Origin: Deinococcus metalli | Lineage (GTDB): Bacteria; Deinococcota; Deinococci; Deinococcales; Deinococcaceae | Length of the DNA: 64,000 nucleotides | Direction of reading: 5' to 3' | Assembly: GCF_014201805.1 (NCBI RefSeq) | Contig: NZ_JACHFK010000015.1 | Coordinates: 43,799-107,798 of the forward strand | In this document: in pieces, positions 46,101-54,527 of the stretch | Layout of the letters: the number at the start of each line of letters is the position of its first letter | Numbering within the stretch: position 1 is the stretch's first letter | Made by a program: the position numbers and the translations under genes | Notes under the pieces: generated by a model | The model's database searches: none | What the model saw: only the letters and a program-made list of their open reading frames with translations | What the model was told of the DNA's origin: nothing

Positions 46101-46212
46101 CATGCTGGGAACTTACGAATTCAAGCTGCCAGAGGAGATTGCCCAAGGTCAACTGCGTCCCCTGCGTGATCCTGACACCGTGCAGGCGTACCTTGAGCAG
46201 ATTGAATTGTGA
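43189..46212 (+). CDS. tnpA: Tn3-family transposase
   Basis: A protein of 1007 residues, full length for Tn3 TnpA. Typical N-terminus 'VEFLSDEQAAQYGRYAGDP'. Catalytic DDE region candidates are 'ASADGLRFVVPVR' (first Asp), 'DTHGSSDVVFGLFALLGYRF' (second Asp) and 'FGRVEKTLFLLNYV' (Glu). Gene starts 4 nt after tnpR and ends 13 nt before the right inverted repeat, as in intact Tn3 elements. Likely active, and able to act on the arsenic transposon if its ends are recognised. The remnants at 3179 and 31587 are diverged relatives. Confidence 0.95.
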   Translation: MPVEFLSDEQAAQYGRYAGDPTPEQLSNFFFLSEAELALIAERRRDHNQLGFAVQLCTLRFLGSFLPNPVQVPSIVVRHVADQLHLPARVIARYALREETRYQHRRIIVAALGYCDFDGGQAVRLIRWLYAQLALSALRPSVLFDLATAQLIRRKVVLPGVTVLARLMARVRERFHARTFEQLSQKLSLAQRQALENLLILPSDARFTPLEVLRTSPTRISSPALKAALHRIEQIRDLGVSDIDLSEVPQSRQALLTRHAQSAWAQTLLRMVPARRQATLLIFLQALERSATDDALDLFDQFMTHLTLTGEVRRKQERLRTLKDLDQAALRLRDAVRVLLDETISDGDLRELAFRAVSAGELRQAVATVSALASEDADTSPEALSNAYGTVRRFLPAFLHTVELDGTASARPLLDAWTFLRKLETSGRDRPQWKDAPRGFVSRVWQRRVFPHGGKTDHQAYTLCLLERLQQALRRREVFAPGSDRYGDPRAELLQGASWDAVSDDVCRALNRSLDPQPELERLRLELDGAYREVERTLPQNTALQLDGQPGGTRLRLTPLEPAPDPPSLQRLQQAVAQRLPAVPLAALLLEVHAFTGLADAFTHVTDGTSTLRDLPLSVTAVLLAQACNIGLAAVAAPEVQALTLSRLSWVQQNYVRAETITAANARLVDAQFALPLAHTWGGGEVASADGLRFVVPVRTLHAGWNRKYFGSQRGVTYYNFTSDQFTGFHGIVIPGTLRDSLFILAGLLEQQTRLDPREIMADTHGSSDVVFGLFALLGYRFSPRLADLPDQRFWRLDREADYGALDDLSRHVVDERLIAAHWEDMLRLAGSLKLGKVKATAVMRTLQRGGSLSGLGRAIAEFGRVEKTLFLLNYVGDEAYRRRILRQINRGEQRHGVGRAVFHGRKGELRQKYREGMEDQLGALGLVVNAIVLWNTRYMGVALDDLRQAGKIENERDISRLTPLLHGHIRMLGTYEFKLPEEIAQGQLRPLRDPDTVQAYLEQIEL

Positions 46213-46224
46213 TCTGGAACCCAA

Positions 46225-46258
46225 GGGCGGATTTCTGTTCCTTCGCTAGTCAGACCCC
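46225..46258 (-). repeat. Right terminal inverted repeat of the sulfite transposon
   Basis: On the minus strand begins GGGGTCTGACTAGCGAAGGA and ends ATCCGCCC; 28 of 34 match the left end. Followed by ATTCG. Confidence 0.92.
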
Positions 46259-46514
46259 ATTCGCTCCCTGGCCCCGGCACCCATTCCTGTACCAGCAACC
46301 GGGCCTGCTCGTCCAGCACAAGTTCGTACCGGACGTCGTCGAGCACGAAGGTCTGGGCGAAGGCGCACCCTGCCGCTTGGTTGACCTCGTGTGCTTCCCC
46401 AATGAACTCCGCTCCATATCGTCGCCATTTCTGGCGCACGGAATCCAGTAAGGCGGCGAGGGCCTCGGCGGCGAGGGGCGGTAAAGCGGCGTGTTCCTTT
46501 GTCTGATTCGTCAC
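46259..46514 (-). pseudogene. 5' part of a small gene split by the second transposon
   Basis: Encodes 'MTNQTKEHAALPPLAAEALA' and 65 further residues to the insertion point after 'VPGPGSE'. With the 3' part at 31453-31535 it forms a 112-residue reading frame. The intact product would be a small soluble protein with no recognised motif; it overlaps the 69-residue gene upstream (ATGA), so the pair was an operon. Confidence 0.85.
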
Positions 46515-46720
46515 GCCGACTCCACTTCGACCGGCACGGCCTTCCTGCGTTCATACAGCGCGCACAGGCCACTGGAGTTGGCCCGGGAGTACTCCAGGAT
46601 GGCGTCGGGTTCACTGGTGCCGGGCTTGAGCCCCAGCGCCCCGAGTTGCTCGGCGGTGGCGAGGTGATCGGGGTAGGTCTGCTGGTATCTGGGGCGGGGG
46701 ATTGGTTTCGTGCGGGCCAT
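46511..46720 (-). CDS. Small hypothetical protein
   Basis: A protein of 69 residues, basic at the N-terminus ('MARTKPIPRPRYQQTYPDHL') with a helical remainder ('TAEQLGALGLKPGTSEPDAI'). Coupled by ATGA to the split gene. No family recognised; size and pairing with a second small gene would suit a toxin-antitoxin-like pair, but nothing specific supports that. Confidence 0.55.
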   Translation of the reverse strand: MARTKPIPRPRYQQTYPDHLATAEQLGALGLKPGTSEPDAILEYSRANSSGLCALYERRKAVPVEVESA

Positions 46721-47161
46721 CGTAGGTCACCACCTCAGAGTTCCCACCAAGGGGACGTGCTCAGTCTAGTGTGGCGAGGCTGCTGGACAGCGATTGTCCG
46801 GCACTGAGCCTTCCCCCCATGCTTCGTATATTTATAGATATTTGTAACTCTTGGCCTGGCCACATTCAGCTGCTGCCTTTCTGCCCAGCCTCTTTTTCTG
46901 GATGCTCGTCCTCCCGCCTCCCAAGCGTCTCACCCGCTCTTTCTAAGGCTGAGGCGACAGCTGCAAGAGTATGTTCGTCCACCCTGGCCGCTGCTGCCTA
47001 GGTCGCATGTTGCCTCCCGCTGATTCGTCATTGTCTAACAGGATTGAGGTGCTCCGGGCACACGCAGAGGCTCAGGCAGCGTAAACGCGGTGCAATGGGG
47101 AGGGTTCTGCACTCATATCTCGTCAGATATATTGACTCCATCCGTGACTAGCCGTGCCGCA
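46721..47161. other. Intergenic region, no gene recognised
   Basis: About 440 nt between divergent genes. Somewhat more AT-rich in places (around 46825-46860). No reading frame or repeat convinces. Promoters for the small minus-strand operon and the SEFIR gene must lie here. Confidence 0.4.
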
Positions 47162-47172
47162 TAGAGTGACGC

Positions 47173-48576
47173 ATGCCCATGGACGACGGCCGGCCGAAGG
47201 TCTTTATCTCGTACTGCTGGGAGCTGCCCCTCACGGTCGAACGCGTTCACCAGCTGGCGGACTTCCTCGACGCCCACGGCGTGTATCTGGAGATGGATCG
47301 CTATCAGCCCGCCGGCACCAACCTCTACCGCTTCATGCAGCAGATGGTGGAAGACCCCGCCATCGACAAGGTGCTCTGTTTCGTCGACCGCGCCTACCAC
47401 CGCAAATGCCTGCTGGGAGAGGGCGGGGTCGGCACGGAGGCCACCATCCTGACTCCCGAGGTGTATGCCCACGCGGCCCGGGGTGACCTGACCACCGCCC
47501 GCATCGTGCCGATCCTGTTCGAGCTACCGGCAAACACCGCGCAGCCCATGCCCACGATGTTCGCCACGGCTAAATACGAGTACATGGTCGATCCGCAACG
47601 GGACGACCAGCATATGGAACAGCTGCGCCGCCTCGCGTATGGCCAGCCCGCCCACGTCCGCTCGAACAGCCCACGGGCGCCAGAACATCTGCTGGCGCCG
47701 GACACCCCCTTCGGCACCGAGGTGCAGGCCTTCGGCTCACAGGTGGGCTACCACCTCAAGCAGGGTAAGACCAAATTGGGCCTGGCGGCGCTCGAAGATC
47801 ACCTGCAGGCTCTCCTGACGCAGCTCACCCGAGACGACGACCACCTGTTTCCCAGCGCCGCTGAGTACCACGTCAATCGCACGGAGCTGCTCCGACGGGC
47901 CATCGAGCGCCGCCTGCCCCTGGTCAGCGCCTATGGACGTGCCCTCGACGCGTTTTTGAAGTACGGCGAGGACACAGCCCTCGCGCTGCTCTCGGAATTG
48001 TTTGGTCGGGTGTTGACCTTCAACCTGAATGCTCGACTGCTGCCCGCACAGGACGTCAGCCGCCTGCTCACGCGGGAACTGGTGGTGTGGGCCGTGGCCC
48101 TGCATCTGCGGCACCGCCGGTATGAGGCCGTGCACGCCCTGATCGACGAGCAGTACCGGATCAATGACCAGCGTGCCTGGCTGCCGTATGACTACCTGGC
48201 CTACCCCCCAAAGGATCTGCGCGATGACCGCTTCCTGAGCGAACAGTCCCAGGCCATCTGGGCCGGCACGGGCCTGCCCACCGAGGAGGCCGTGCAGGCC
48301 GAGGTGGTACTGGCCGTCTGGGGGGCCGCGAATGATCTAGCAGAGGTGGGCTGGCCCTGGACGAATGAGCGGATCTGGCTGTACCACCACCCCGCACTGT
48401 TCCAGCGCGTGCGGAATGTGCCGACCCTCCACCCGCTCCAGCAGGTGTTCGGCGTGCCGCCCCGCGTGCTGGTCAGCCGCCTGGAGGCGTTCGCCACCAA
48501 GCGGCCCGGCGGGCGCCTCAACTGGCGCTCTGTGTTGGCCCTCGACACCCTCAGCGCTGTCGCCGAGTCCAGTTGA
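47173..48576 (+). CDS. SEFIR/TIR-domain protein, possible defence effector
   Basis: A protein of 467 residues. The N-terminal domain (about 8-150) matches SEFIR, a TIR relative: 'PKVFISYCWELPLTVERVHQ', 'GVYLEMDRYQPAGTNLYRFM', 'DKVLCFVDRAYHRKCL', 'GGVGTEATIL' and 'ARIVPILFE'. The C-terminal 300 residues are helical without a recognised motif. Bacterial TIR/SEFIR proteins often act as NAD-cleaving or signalling effectors in antiphage systems. It is a single gene with no obvious partner; TAGAGT 5 nt before the ATG suggests its own leaderless promoter. Confidence 0.8.
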   Translation: MPMDDGRPKVFISYCWELPLTVERVHQLADFLDAHGVYLEMDRYQPAGTNLYRFMQQMVEDPAIDKVLCFVDRAYHRKCLLGEGGVGTEATILTPEVYAHAARGDLTTARIVPILFELPANTAQPMPTMFATAKYEYMVDPQRDDQHMEQLRRLAYGQPAHVRSNSPRAPEHLLAPDTPFGTEVQAFGSQVGYHLKQGKTKLGLAALEDHLQALLTQLTRDDDHLFPSAAEYHVNRTELLRRAIERRLPLVSAYGRALDAFLKYGEDTALALLSELFGRVLTFNLNARLLPAQDVSRLLTRELVVWAVALHLRHRRYEAVHALIDEQYRINDQRAWLPYDYLAYPPKDLRDDRFLSEQSQAIWAGTGLPTEEAVQAEVVLAVWGAANDLAEVGWPWTNERIWLYHHPALFQRVRNVPTLHPLQQVFGVPPRVLVSRLEAFATKRPGGRLNWRSVLALDTLSAVAESS

Positions 48577-48745
48577 GAACGGCAGCTGGAAACGCCCCGA
48601 CTTGAGGGTGCCGAGGCCGGTCAGTCCGACGGACGTGGCTGGGTCAAGCCGGTTCAGGGTTCTGTTGATGCAGTCGGCCCACATCGATCATGTCAGCCAG
48701 TGGTGATAGGGCGACCTCGCCGAAGGGGAGTCATCAAAGCCCCGG

Positions 48746-49282
48746 TCAGTCAGCCGGCCCCTCATGAAGCAGCATAAGTCGGCGCCTGAGCCGGCTGGCC
48801 AATTCCTGCAGCTCTCCTGGCTCCATCTCCATGACCCCATGCTCGGCCATCAGGAAATGAAACTGCTGCGCCGCGTACGGCACCCCCGGCGGGAGCGGCA
48901 CGACGTGCCAGTGCACGTGGCGGTTCCCCTGCTGGCTCCCCAGCGACAACACGTACACCCGCTCGGTGGGGAGCTCCTGCTCCAGGGCCTGGCCCACGCG
49001 GTACACCACGGTCTGCAGCCGCAGGTACTCCCTGGGCGTGAAGTCGGCAATCACCCCTTCCCGGTGCTCACGGGGCGCGATGAGCACGTAGCCGAGCGCC
49101 TGGACGAGCTCCCGGCCCCCGGCATCCGGGGAGCGGGCCAGGAACGCCACGGCGAAGTCATCCTCGAACACCCGGTGGTGGGCATAGTCGGGGTGCCCCT
49201 CGAGGCAGGCACAGATGAAGCATGGGCCGTCCTGGGTGTGGCGGACGGAGGCGTCGAGGTCGTAGGCCTGTCGGGGGCGCAT
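48746..49282 (-). CDS. HIT-domain protein
   Basis: A protein of 178 residues. The HIT motif 'NRHVHWHVVPLPPG' (H-x-H-x-H, about 116-129) and an N-terminal Cys pair ('GPCFICACLEGHP') that may bind zinc are seen. HIT proteins hydrolyse or transfer nucleotides such as Ap4A or AMP-lysine. The start at 49282 fits TACGGT 5 nt upstream on the minus strand. Substrate unknown; it stands alone. Confidence 0.85.
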   Translation of the reverse strand: MRPRQAYDLDASVRHTQDGPCFICACLEGHPDYAHHRVFEDDFAVAFLARSPDAGGRELVQALGYVLIAPREHREGVIADFTPREYLRLQTVVYRVGQALEQELPTERVYVLSLGSQQGNRHVHWHVVPLPPGVPYAAQQFHFLMAEHGVMEMEPGELQELASRLRRRLMLLHEGPAD

Positions 49283-49383
49283 GCCTGACCGTAGCACCGG
49301 GGTTGCCGATGACCAGCTGGACGTGGGAGCGCTGAACCGTCACGGATCGGGAGCCACCGCCTCCCCACGAGATACGCTGGTGC

Positions 49384-49686
49384 ATGACCCGATTTCTGGA
49401 ATACACCCTCCGTGAGCAGGCCGGCGACGTGCTGGTGTTCGAGGACATCACCGGCCATGAGCGCCGGGTGGCCTTCAAGATTCTGGACGTCAGCCGGCCC
49501 GGCACGCCGCCCCTCTATGGGGTGCATCTGACCTCCGGGGCCTGGCTGGCGCTGGATCATGCCGGACAGTTCCGACCCCTCAACCTCACGCCGCAGCGCA
49601 ACGAGATCGATGCCCTGACCCTCTTCCTCTCGTTCGTGCGGCGCGCTGGCGTGCTCTATGACCAGACGGATCAGGTGGCGGTGTAA
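49384..49686 (+). CDS. Small hypothetical protein
   Basis: A protein of 100 residues, probably beta-rich ('VLVFEDITGHERRVAFKILD', 'PPLYGVHLTSGAWLALDHAG'). TACGCT at 49373-49378 is 5 nt before the ATG. The next gene follows after 11 nt, so a two-gene operon is likely. No family recognised. Confidence 0.65.
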   Translation: MTRFLEYTLREQAGDVLVFEDITGHERRVAFKILDVSRPGTPPLYGVHLTSGAWLALDHAGQFRPLNLTPQRNEIDALTLFLSFVRRAGVLYDQTDQVAV

Positions 49687-49697
49687 GTCAGGCGCGG

Positions 49698-50300
49698 ATG
49701 CCCCGCCGCCGCGGTGCCAGCACGGCTCCCCGGGTGCTGGGCCTCGGGGGCGGCGCCGGCTCGGGCAAAACCACCCTGGCCGAGGGTCTAGTCGAGGCGC
49801 TGAGCGCCCAGGTGCTGCACCTGGATGATTTTAACTTTCAGGACGGGGCGCGGGGGGTCTTCGTCACGAACGCCGAGAGCGGAACGCGGCACCTCGACCT
49901 CAATCATCCCGCCTCCATCGATGTGGGGCGGCTGCTGGCTGAGCTGGATCGGCTGGGTCAGGACGGCGGCGTGCGCACGGTCATCGTCGAGGGGCACCTC
50001 GCGCTGGCCCTGCCGGGCCTGCGGGCGCGGCTGGACAGTTCGCTGTTCGTCGACCTGCCCATCGACCTGTGCATCGTCCGCAAGCTGGTGCGCAAGGTGG
50101 GACAGGGCGCGGACGCGGCGGTGGTCGCCCGGAACTACCGGCAGAGCGGCCGACCCGGGCACCTGCTGTTCGTGGCACCCTCCCGCCGGCACGCCGACAT
50201 CGTGCTTGACGGCCTGCTGGAGCCACAGGAACTGGTGCAGGCGGCGCTGCAGCAGCTGGCCGCTCTGGGCCTGATCTCTGTGACGCCCCCTCCTGGCTGA
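49698..50300 (+). CDS. P-loop nucleoside kinase-like protein
   Basis: A protein of 200 residues. Walker A 'GLGGGAGSGKTTLAEGL' (about 14-30), then 'VLHLDDFNF' (typical of uridine kinase and nicotinamide riboside kinase), 'TVIVEGHLAL' (Walker B) and 'RKLVRKV' with a lid region. Phosphorylates a nucleoside or related small molecule; which one cannot be told. Follows the 100-residue gene directly. Confidence 0.82.
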   Translation: MPRRRGASTAPRVLGLGGGAGSGKTTLAEGLVEALSAQVLHLDDFNFQDGARGVFVTNAESGTRHLDLNHPASIDVGRLLAELDRLGQDGGVRTVIVEGHLALALPGLRARLDSSLFVDLPIDLCIVRKLVRKVGQGADAAVVARNYRQSGRPGHLLFVAPSRRHADIVLDGLLEPQELVQAALQQLAALGLISVTPPPG

Positions 50301-50435
50301 TCTGGTCTGTCGGGCCACAGGCCCTGGTGGCGCTCCAGCGGGGGAGGACGCCGCCGCACGCCGAGTCCGCCGGGCTCACCGGATGTCGCCGCAGACGACC
50401 GGACACGCTGACCCTTGCGCGCCTATAACACTGCT

Positions 50436-51335
50436 ATGCCTCCCTCGTCGTTCGACGCCTGGCACTCCCTGGTCTTCAGGGCCGCCGCCACCCCCCAGGC
50501 CGCTCTGGCGATCCTGGATGATCCGCCCGCCTCATTGACGGCCGACCAGTGGGCGCGCGGTCAGTTCTGGAAGGCCTGTCTGCAGTGCCAGCTGGGACAG
50601 ACGTCGGCCGCCCTGCGGGCCCTGAGCGCCGTGGACGAGCACGGACACTGGCTCCCGTCCATCCGGCTTCAGGATCATGACCTCGACGCCATTCGCACCG
50701 ATCTTCAGTTCGCCGCCCTGGAACAGCAGTGGACGGCCCGTTTCCACCGGGAGGCCGCCCACCACCGCGCCACCCTGGAAATCATCGAGCCGTCCAGGGC
50801 ACCGGGGGGCACGCTGGTCGCGCTCCACATGAACACTGGCGATCCTGAACAGACGCGCCCGCTGTTCAGCTCCCTGGTTGACCAGGGCTGGCGGGTGGCC
50901 CTGGCGGGAAGTGGCCAGTACGTGGGGCCGGGAATGGCCGTCTGGAATGACCTCGCGCAGGCGGACGGGGAACTTCAGGAGTGGGCAAGAGCGGTGGGCG
51001 GACACCCCCTCTGGGCAGGCCTGTCCGCAGGAGGGAGCACTGTACTCCGGGGCGTCCTGACCGGCGGAGTGCCCGCCGTCGGCGTGCTCGCCATCGTGCC
51101 GAGCGTGGCGGCCCGTCCGATCTGGCTGCCAGATCGTCCGGTGCCGGTGCCGGTGGCCCTGATCCTGGGGGAGGGAGACGGGTATACCCCAGGGGGGCTG
51201 AAGCTGGCAGAACGGCTTGAGGAGGTGGGGCTCCAGGTGCGGGTCTGGATCCACCCAGGCGGCCACGAGGTGCCGGCGCACTGGGAGGAGCTGAGGGCCG
51301 AGGCCCTCGACTGGTTGGGCACGTCCACGCCCTGA
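50436..51335 (+). CDS. Alpha/beta hydrolase-like protein
   Basis: A protein of 299 residues. The C-terminal half (about 110-299) shows 'LVALHMNTGDPEQ', the nucleophile elbow 'GLSAGGST' (G-x-S-x-G), 'LILGEGDGYTP' and 'IHPGGHEVP' (probable catalytic His), an alpha/beta-hydrolase or dienelactone-hydrolase-like pattern. The N-terminal part is helical, TPR-like. Start 50436 chosen for TATAAC 6 nt upstream. Substrate unknown. Confidence 0.75.
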   Translation: MPPSSFDAWHSLVFRAAATPQAALAILDDPPASLTADQWARGQFWKACLQCQLGQTSAALRALSAVDEHGHWLPSIRLQDHDLDAIRTDLQFAALEQQWTARFHREAAHHRATLEIIEPSRAPGGTLVALHMNTGDPEQTRPLFSSLVDQGWRVALAGSGQYVGPGMAVWNDLAQADGELQEWARAVGGHPLWAGLSAGGSTVLRGVLTGGVPAVGVLAIVPSVAARPIWLPDRPVPVPVALILGEGDGYTPGGLKLAERLEEVGLQVRVWIHPGGHEVPAHWEELRAEALDWLGTSTP

Positions 51336-51519
51336 TCCCCGTGAACAGCGTGAGGCCGAGCGCGCTTGCAGCCCCCACCACCTGCCGCCGCCACGCTCAG
51401 CGTCTCCTCCCCTCACAGCCCCAGCCACGCCCCGAGTCCAGCCGCCACCAGCACCACCCCCGCCGCGTTCAGCCGGGTGCGCTACCGAACGCCCACAGCG
51501 GAAGGGCGCCGAGTCTGCG

Positions 51520-52089
51520 ATGCTCAGGCCCGTGTCACACCACCTTCAGGAACTCCTTCATCATCACGGGGCGCTGCGTCCCGGGCACACCGTCTTCCGC
51601 AGCGGCGGACACAGCGATGGGTGGATCGAGAAGGGCAGCGTCATGCGTCATCCGAGGGTGCTGGAAGAGGTCGCCCGCTGGCAGGCCGCGCAGGTGCGAG
51701 AGGCGTTCCCCGCCGTGACGCTGCTGGTGGGGGCCCCGGCCTGTGGCGCGGTGCTCGCGACCCTCGTGGCGCGGGAACTGGACGTGCCGGTGGCGTACGT
51801 CCTCACCGACGGCGACCTACGCTGGCACCGCATGCATGAGCCTGAGGCAGGGTACGGGGTCGTCTACATTGATGACCTCATCTGCACGGGGGAGGGAAGC
51901 CGGCTGGTCGTCGACTTTTTGCGTACCCAGGGCCAGGAGGTGCTCGGCGTCAGCGCGTGGGTCAGCCGGGCCGCGCTACCAGTGCCCCTGGTGACCCTGC
52001 TGCCAGCTTCGTTCGAGACGTACGTTGCGGCGATATGTCCCCTGTGCCGGGAGGGCGAGGCCGTCCAGCACGTCGATGTCCGCGAGTAG
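51520..52089 (+). CDS. Type I phosphoribosyltransferase (orotate PRTase-like)
   Basis: A protein of 189 residues. The PRPP-binding motif is 'GVVYIDDLICTGEGSRLV' (about 112-129), preceded by 'LLVGAPACGAVLATLVAREL', the usual PRTase beta-alpha unit. The length fits orotate phosphoribosyltransferase, though the substrate is uncertain. A terminal Cys-x2-Cys ('AAICPLCREG', about 172-181) could bind zinc, unusual for PyrE. It is separated from its neighbours. Confidence 0.78.
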   Translation: MLRPVSHHLQELLHHHGALRPGHTVFRSGGHSDGWIEKGSVMRHPRVLEEVARWQAAQVREAFPAVTLLVGAPACGAVLATLVARELDVPVAYVLTDGDLRWHRMHEPEAGYGVVYIDDLICTGEGSRLVVDFLRTQGQEVLGVSAWVSRAALPVPLVTLLPASFETYVAAICPLCREGEAVQHVDVRE

Positions 52090-52204
52090 GGCACCCATCC
52101 ACCCCGCCCTGGGGCCAGCTGTGACGGTATCAGGGGCGCGTGGAATGCTCAGCCCCAGGACATCCCTGCACCTGATCGTGGTGGCGTGGTCGCCGGCATC
52201 GTCC

Positions 52205-53158
52205 TCAGGTGTAGATCAGGCACCCGCGTTCCCGCAGCGCCTCAAAGGCGACCGGGAGTTCCGTGAGCTGGTTCCAGCGAACGTCCAGCTTCTCCAGCCT
52301 CGGCAGGCCCGCCAGGCCCTCCGGCAGGGTGGTCAGCGCGTTGGCCCGCAAGTCCAGGAACCGCAGGGACGTGAGGCGCGCCAGCGACTCGGGCAGCTCC
52401 GTCAGGGCGTTGAAGCGCAGGTCGAGTTCGGTCAGCTGGCCCAGGTCGCCCAGGGAGTCCGGGAGCGACACGAGCCCGTTGCCCTGCACGTTCAGCTTCT
52501 CCAGGCGCGCGCAGCGCCCCAGGGCGTCCGGCAGGTAACGGAGCTGGTTGTTCATGACGTGTAGCTCGCGCAGCCGCGTGAGATCGCCAACGCCCTCCGG
52601 TAGGGCCGTGAGCTGGTTGTGGTACGCCCGCACCTCCTGCAGCCCGCGCAGCTCCCCCAGCCAGTCCGGTAGCTGGGCCAGGGCGTTGTCAGTCACGTTC
52701 AGGTAGCGCAACCGCGCCAGGGTACGGAGTGACGTGGGCAGCTCCGTCAGGTGGTTGTTGCTGAGGTACAGGAACTCCAGGTGCCCCAGGGTCTCGAAGA
52801 CGTCTGGTACGGCCCTCAGGGCGTTGTGGCCGAGGTCGAGCATGCCCAGGTTCGTGAGCTGGCCGAGCGCGTCCGGCAGGGACTCGAAGGCGTTCGCCGA
52901 GAGGTTGAGGGTATGCAAGTGCGTGAACCCCCACAGCCACGCCGGGACGTCGCGCAGCCCGTTGTCGTACACGCTCAAGACCCTGGCCCCCGAACAGCGG
53001 CGCAGGGCTTCGGGCAGGGTCGTGAGGGCGGAGGCGTTGAGGTTGAGGTGATCAGTCACGAAGGTGGGGTCGTGATCGAGCGCCGTGAGCAGGGCCGCGC
53101 CCCGCTCACGTGGGGTGTGCTGGTGGAGTGGGACGGCCGTCCGGGGCGTGCTGGTCAT
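52205..53158 (-). CDS. Leucine-rich-repeat protein
   Basis: A protein of 317 residues made mostly of about 11 LRR units of 23 residues (for example 'LEFLYLSNNHLTELPTSLRT', 'LRYLNVTDNALAQLPDWLGE'). No signal peptide, so probably cytosolic. LRR proteins serve as protein-binding scaffolds. TACAGT 5 nt before the ATG (minus strand) suggests a leaderless transcript. Function unknown. Confidence 0.9.
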   Translation of the reverse strand: MTSTPRTAVPLHQHTPRERGAALLTALDHDPTFVTDHLNLNASALTTLPEALRRCSGARVLSVYDNGLRDVPAWLWGFTHLHTLNLSANAFESLPDALGQLTNLGMLDLGHNALRAVPDVFETLGHLEFLYLSNNHLTELPTSLRTLARLRYLNVTDNALAQLPDWLGELRGLQEVRAYHNQLTALPEGVGDLTRLRELHVMNNQLRYLPDALGRCARLEKLNVQGNGLVSLPDSLGDLGQLTELDLRFNALTELPESLARLTSLRFLDLRANALTTLPEGLAGLPRLEKLDVRWNQLTELPVAFEALRERGCLIYT

Positions 53159-53254
53159 GTGTCACTGTAGCGGTGAGGCACGACCGGCCGGGACGAAGGT
53201 ACGGGGAGAACGGAGGACGGAAGGATTCGCCTCACCCCGCGGGGTGAGGAACAG

Positions 53255-53383
53255 TCAGCGGGTCAGGGTCACCTGGACGCGGCCGTCGGGAAGGACGCGG
53301 AGACGACGGACGATCCAGGGACGATCACCGTCGAGGAAGCGGGACTCACCCTTGACGGGGCAGCTGGCGACGGGGAGGATCAT
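53255..53383 (-). CDS. Possible small protein
   Basis: An ORF of 42 codons, 'MILPVASCPVKGESRFLDGD' and on to 'VTLTR', in the 535-nt gap 53159-53693. It has a plausible beta-strand pattern but no family, no clear ribosome-binding site and no support from its neighbours. The rest of the gap shows nothing else. Confidence 0.3.
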   Translation of the reverse strand: MILPVASCPVKGESRFLDGDRPWIVRRLRVLPDGRVQVTLTR

Positions 53384-53693
53384 GGTGCGGGTTCTGGAGG
53401 GTGTCATGCCCGGCATGGTCAGGCCCGGCCCGGGCACGGCGTGGTGAGGGGGCGTTGCCATGCACCCTTGCTCGGCGTCCTCGTCCGAACCTGGGTACCA
53501 GATCTGGTGTGCCGGACGGAGCCGAAGAACCGGTGTGGCGGCCTGGTGCGGATCAGGGGGAGGGGCGTCGAGGGGGGCTGGCGAAGTCGTCTCCGTGATG
53601 CCGCGCAGTCTGCCGAGAGCAACAGGCCGCCGGGATAGGGATTCTTCCTCTAGTCAGTGATCACGGTCGCCGCCAGCCAGAAGTGGTTCCCAG

Positions 53694-54527
53694 TCACTCC
53701 TGCCGGGGCCGCGCAAAGAGCACCGCCAGCAGCGCCGCCAGCATGATCAGCACTGCCACAGTCCATCCCAGGGGCAGGTGCGCGGTCTCGGTGCGGCTGG
53801 GCGAGTGTGCCGCGATAAAGGCCTGAACGACGTGCAGCGGAATGGATTCCCGCCCGGCCAGCTCGCCGAATTGCTCCGGCGTGTAGACCAGCGTGAGGGT
53901 TCGCACGAAGGGGTCGACCGGGGTGCCGAGTACAGCGAGGCTGGCGGCGATGGCACTCAGCGCCGCGACGGCTGGAGGCACGAGTTGGGTCAGGACGCCG
54001 GCCAGCACGAACACGCTGAGGCCGCGCCCCCAGACCAGCCCGGTGCCGCCCCAGAACTCCGAGCGCATGACCGCGCTGCCCGGCCACCACGAGAAGTCCA
54101 GGGCGCCTCGGGTACTGGTGAGCAGCGCACCGATCAGCACGGTGACGGTGACGGCCGCGACGCCCGCCAGCAGCCGGACGCCGAGCACCCGAGCGGTGGA
54201 GAGCGGTTGCAGCCGCAGGAACCCCAGGCCGCTGTTCAGGCGACTGCCGAAGAGCGCCCCGACCAGCGTGGCCAGCAGCGGCGCCCACCAGTCGAACCAC
54301 CGGCCGGCGAAGAGCAGGGTGACCGTGCACGTCGATTCCTGGTCGGCGAGCAGCCCGGCGTACAGGGTGCAGGCGGCGCCGGTCGCCCACGGGCCGAGTT
54401 CGTGCACCGCCGCGAACGGCGGCAGTCCGGGCAGGGCGCGCGAGGCGTAGCCGAGCCCCAGCAGCAGGGCGAGCCCAGCGAGCAGCGCCAGGGGAGGGCG
54501 GACGTGTCGCCATTCGAGCCAGATCAC
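53694..54527 (-). CDS. ABC transporter permease
   Basis: A protein of 277 residues, six or so membrane helices ('LALLAGLALLLGLGYASRAL' near the start, 'AVLIMLAALLAVLFARP' at the end). Overlaps the ATPase gene by 4 nt. With the GntR regulator it forms the YtrA/B-type arrangement seen in Gram-positive and Deinococcus genomes, often linked to antibiotic or envelope stress response. Substrate unknown. Confidence 0.78.
   Translation of the reverse strand: MIWLEWRHVRPPLALLAGLALLLGLGYASRALPGLPPFAAVHELGPWATGAACTLYAGLLADQESTCTVTLLFAGRWFDWWAPLLATLVGALFGSRLNSGLGFLRLQPLSTARVLGVRLLAGVAAVTVTVLIGALLTSTRGALDFSWWPGSAVMRSEFWGGTGLVWGRGLSVFVLAGVLTQLVPPAVAALSAIAASLAVLGTPVDPFVRTLTLVYTPEQFGELAGRESIPLHVVQAFIAAHSPSRTETAHLPLGWTVAVLIMLAALLAVLFARPRQE

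Noticed and set aside
46259..46720. Toxin-antitoxin pair
   Set aside because: Two small coupled genes fit by size only; no toxin or antitoxin motif is visible and one gene is interrupted.
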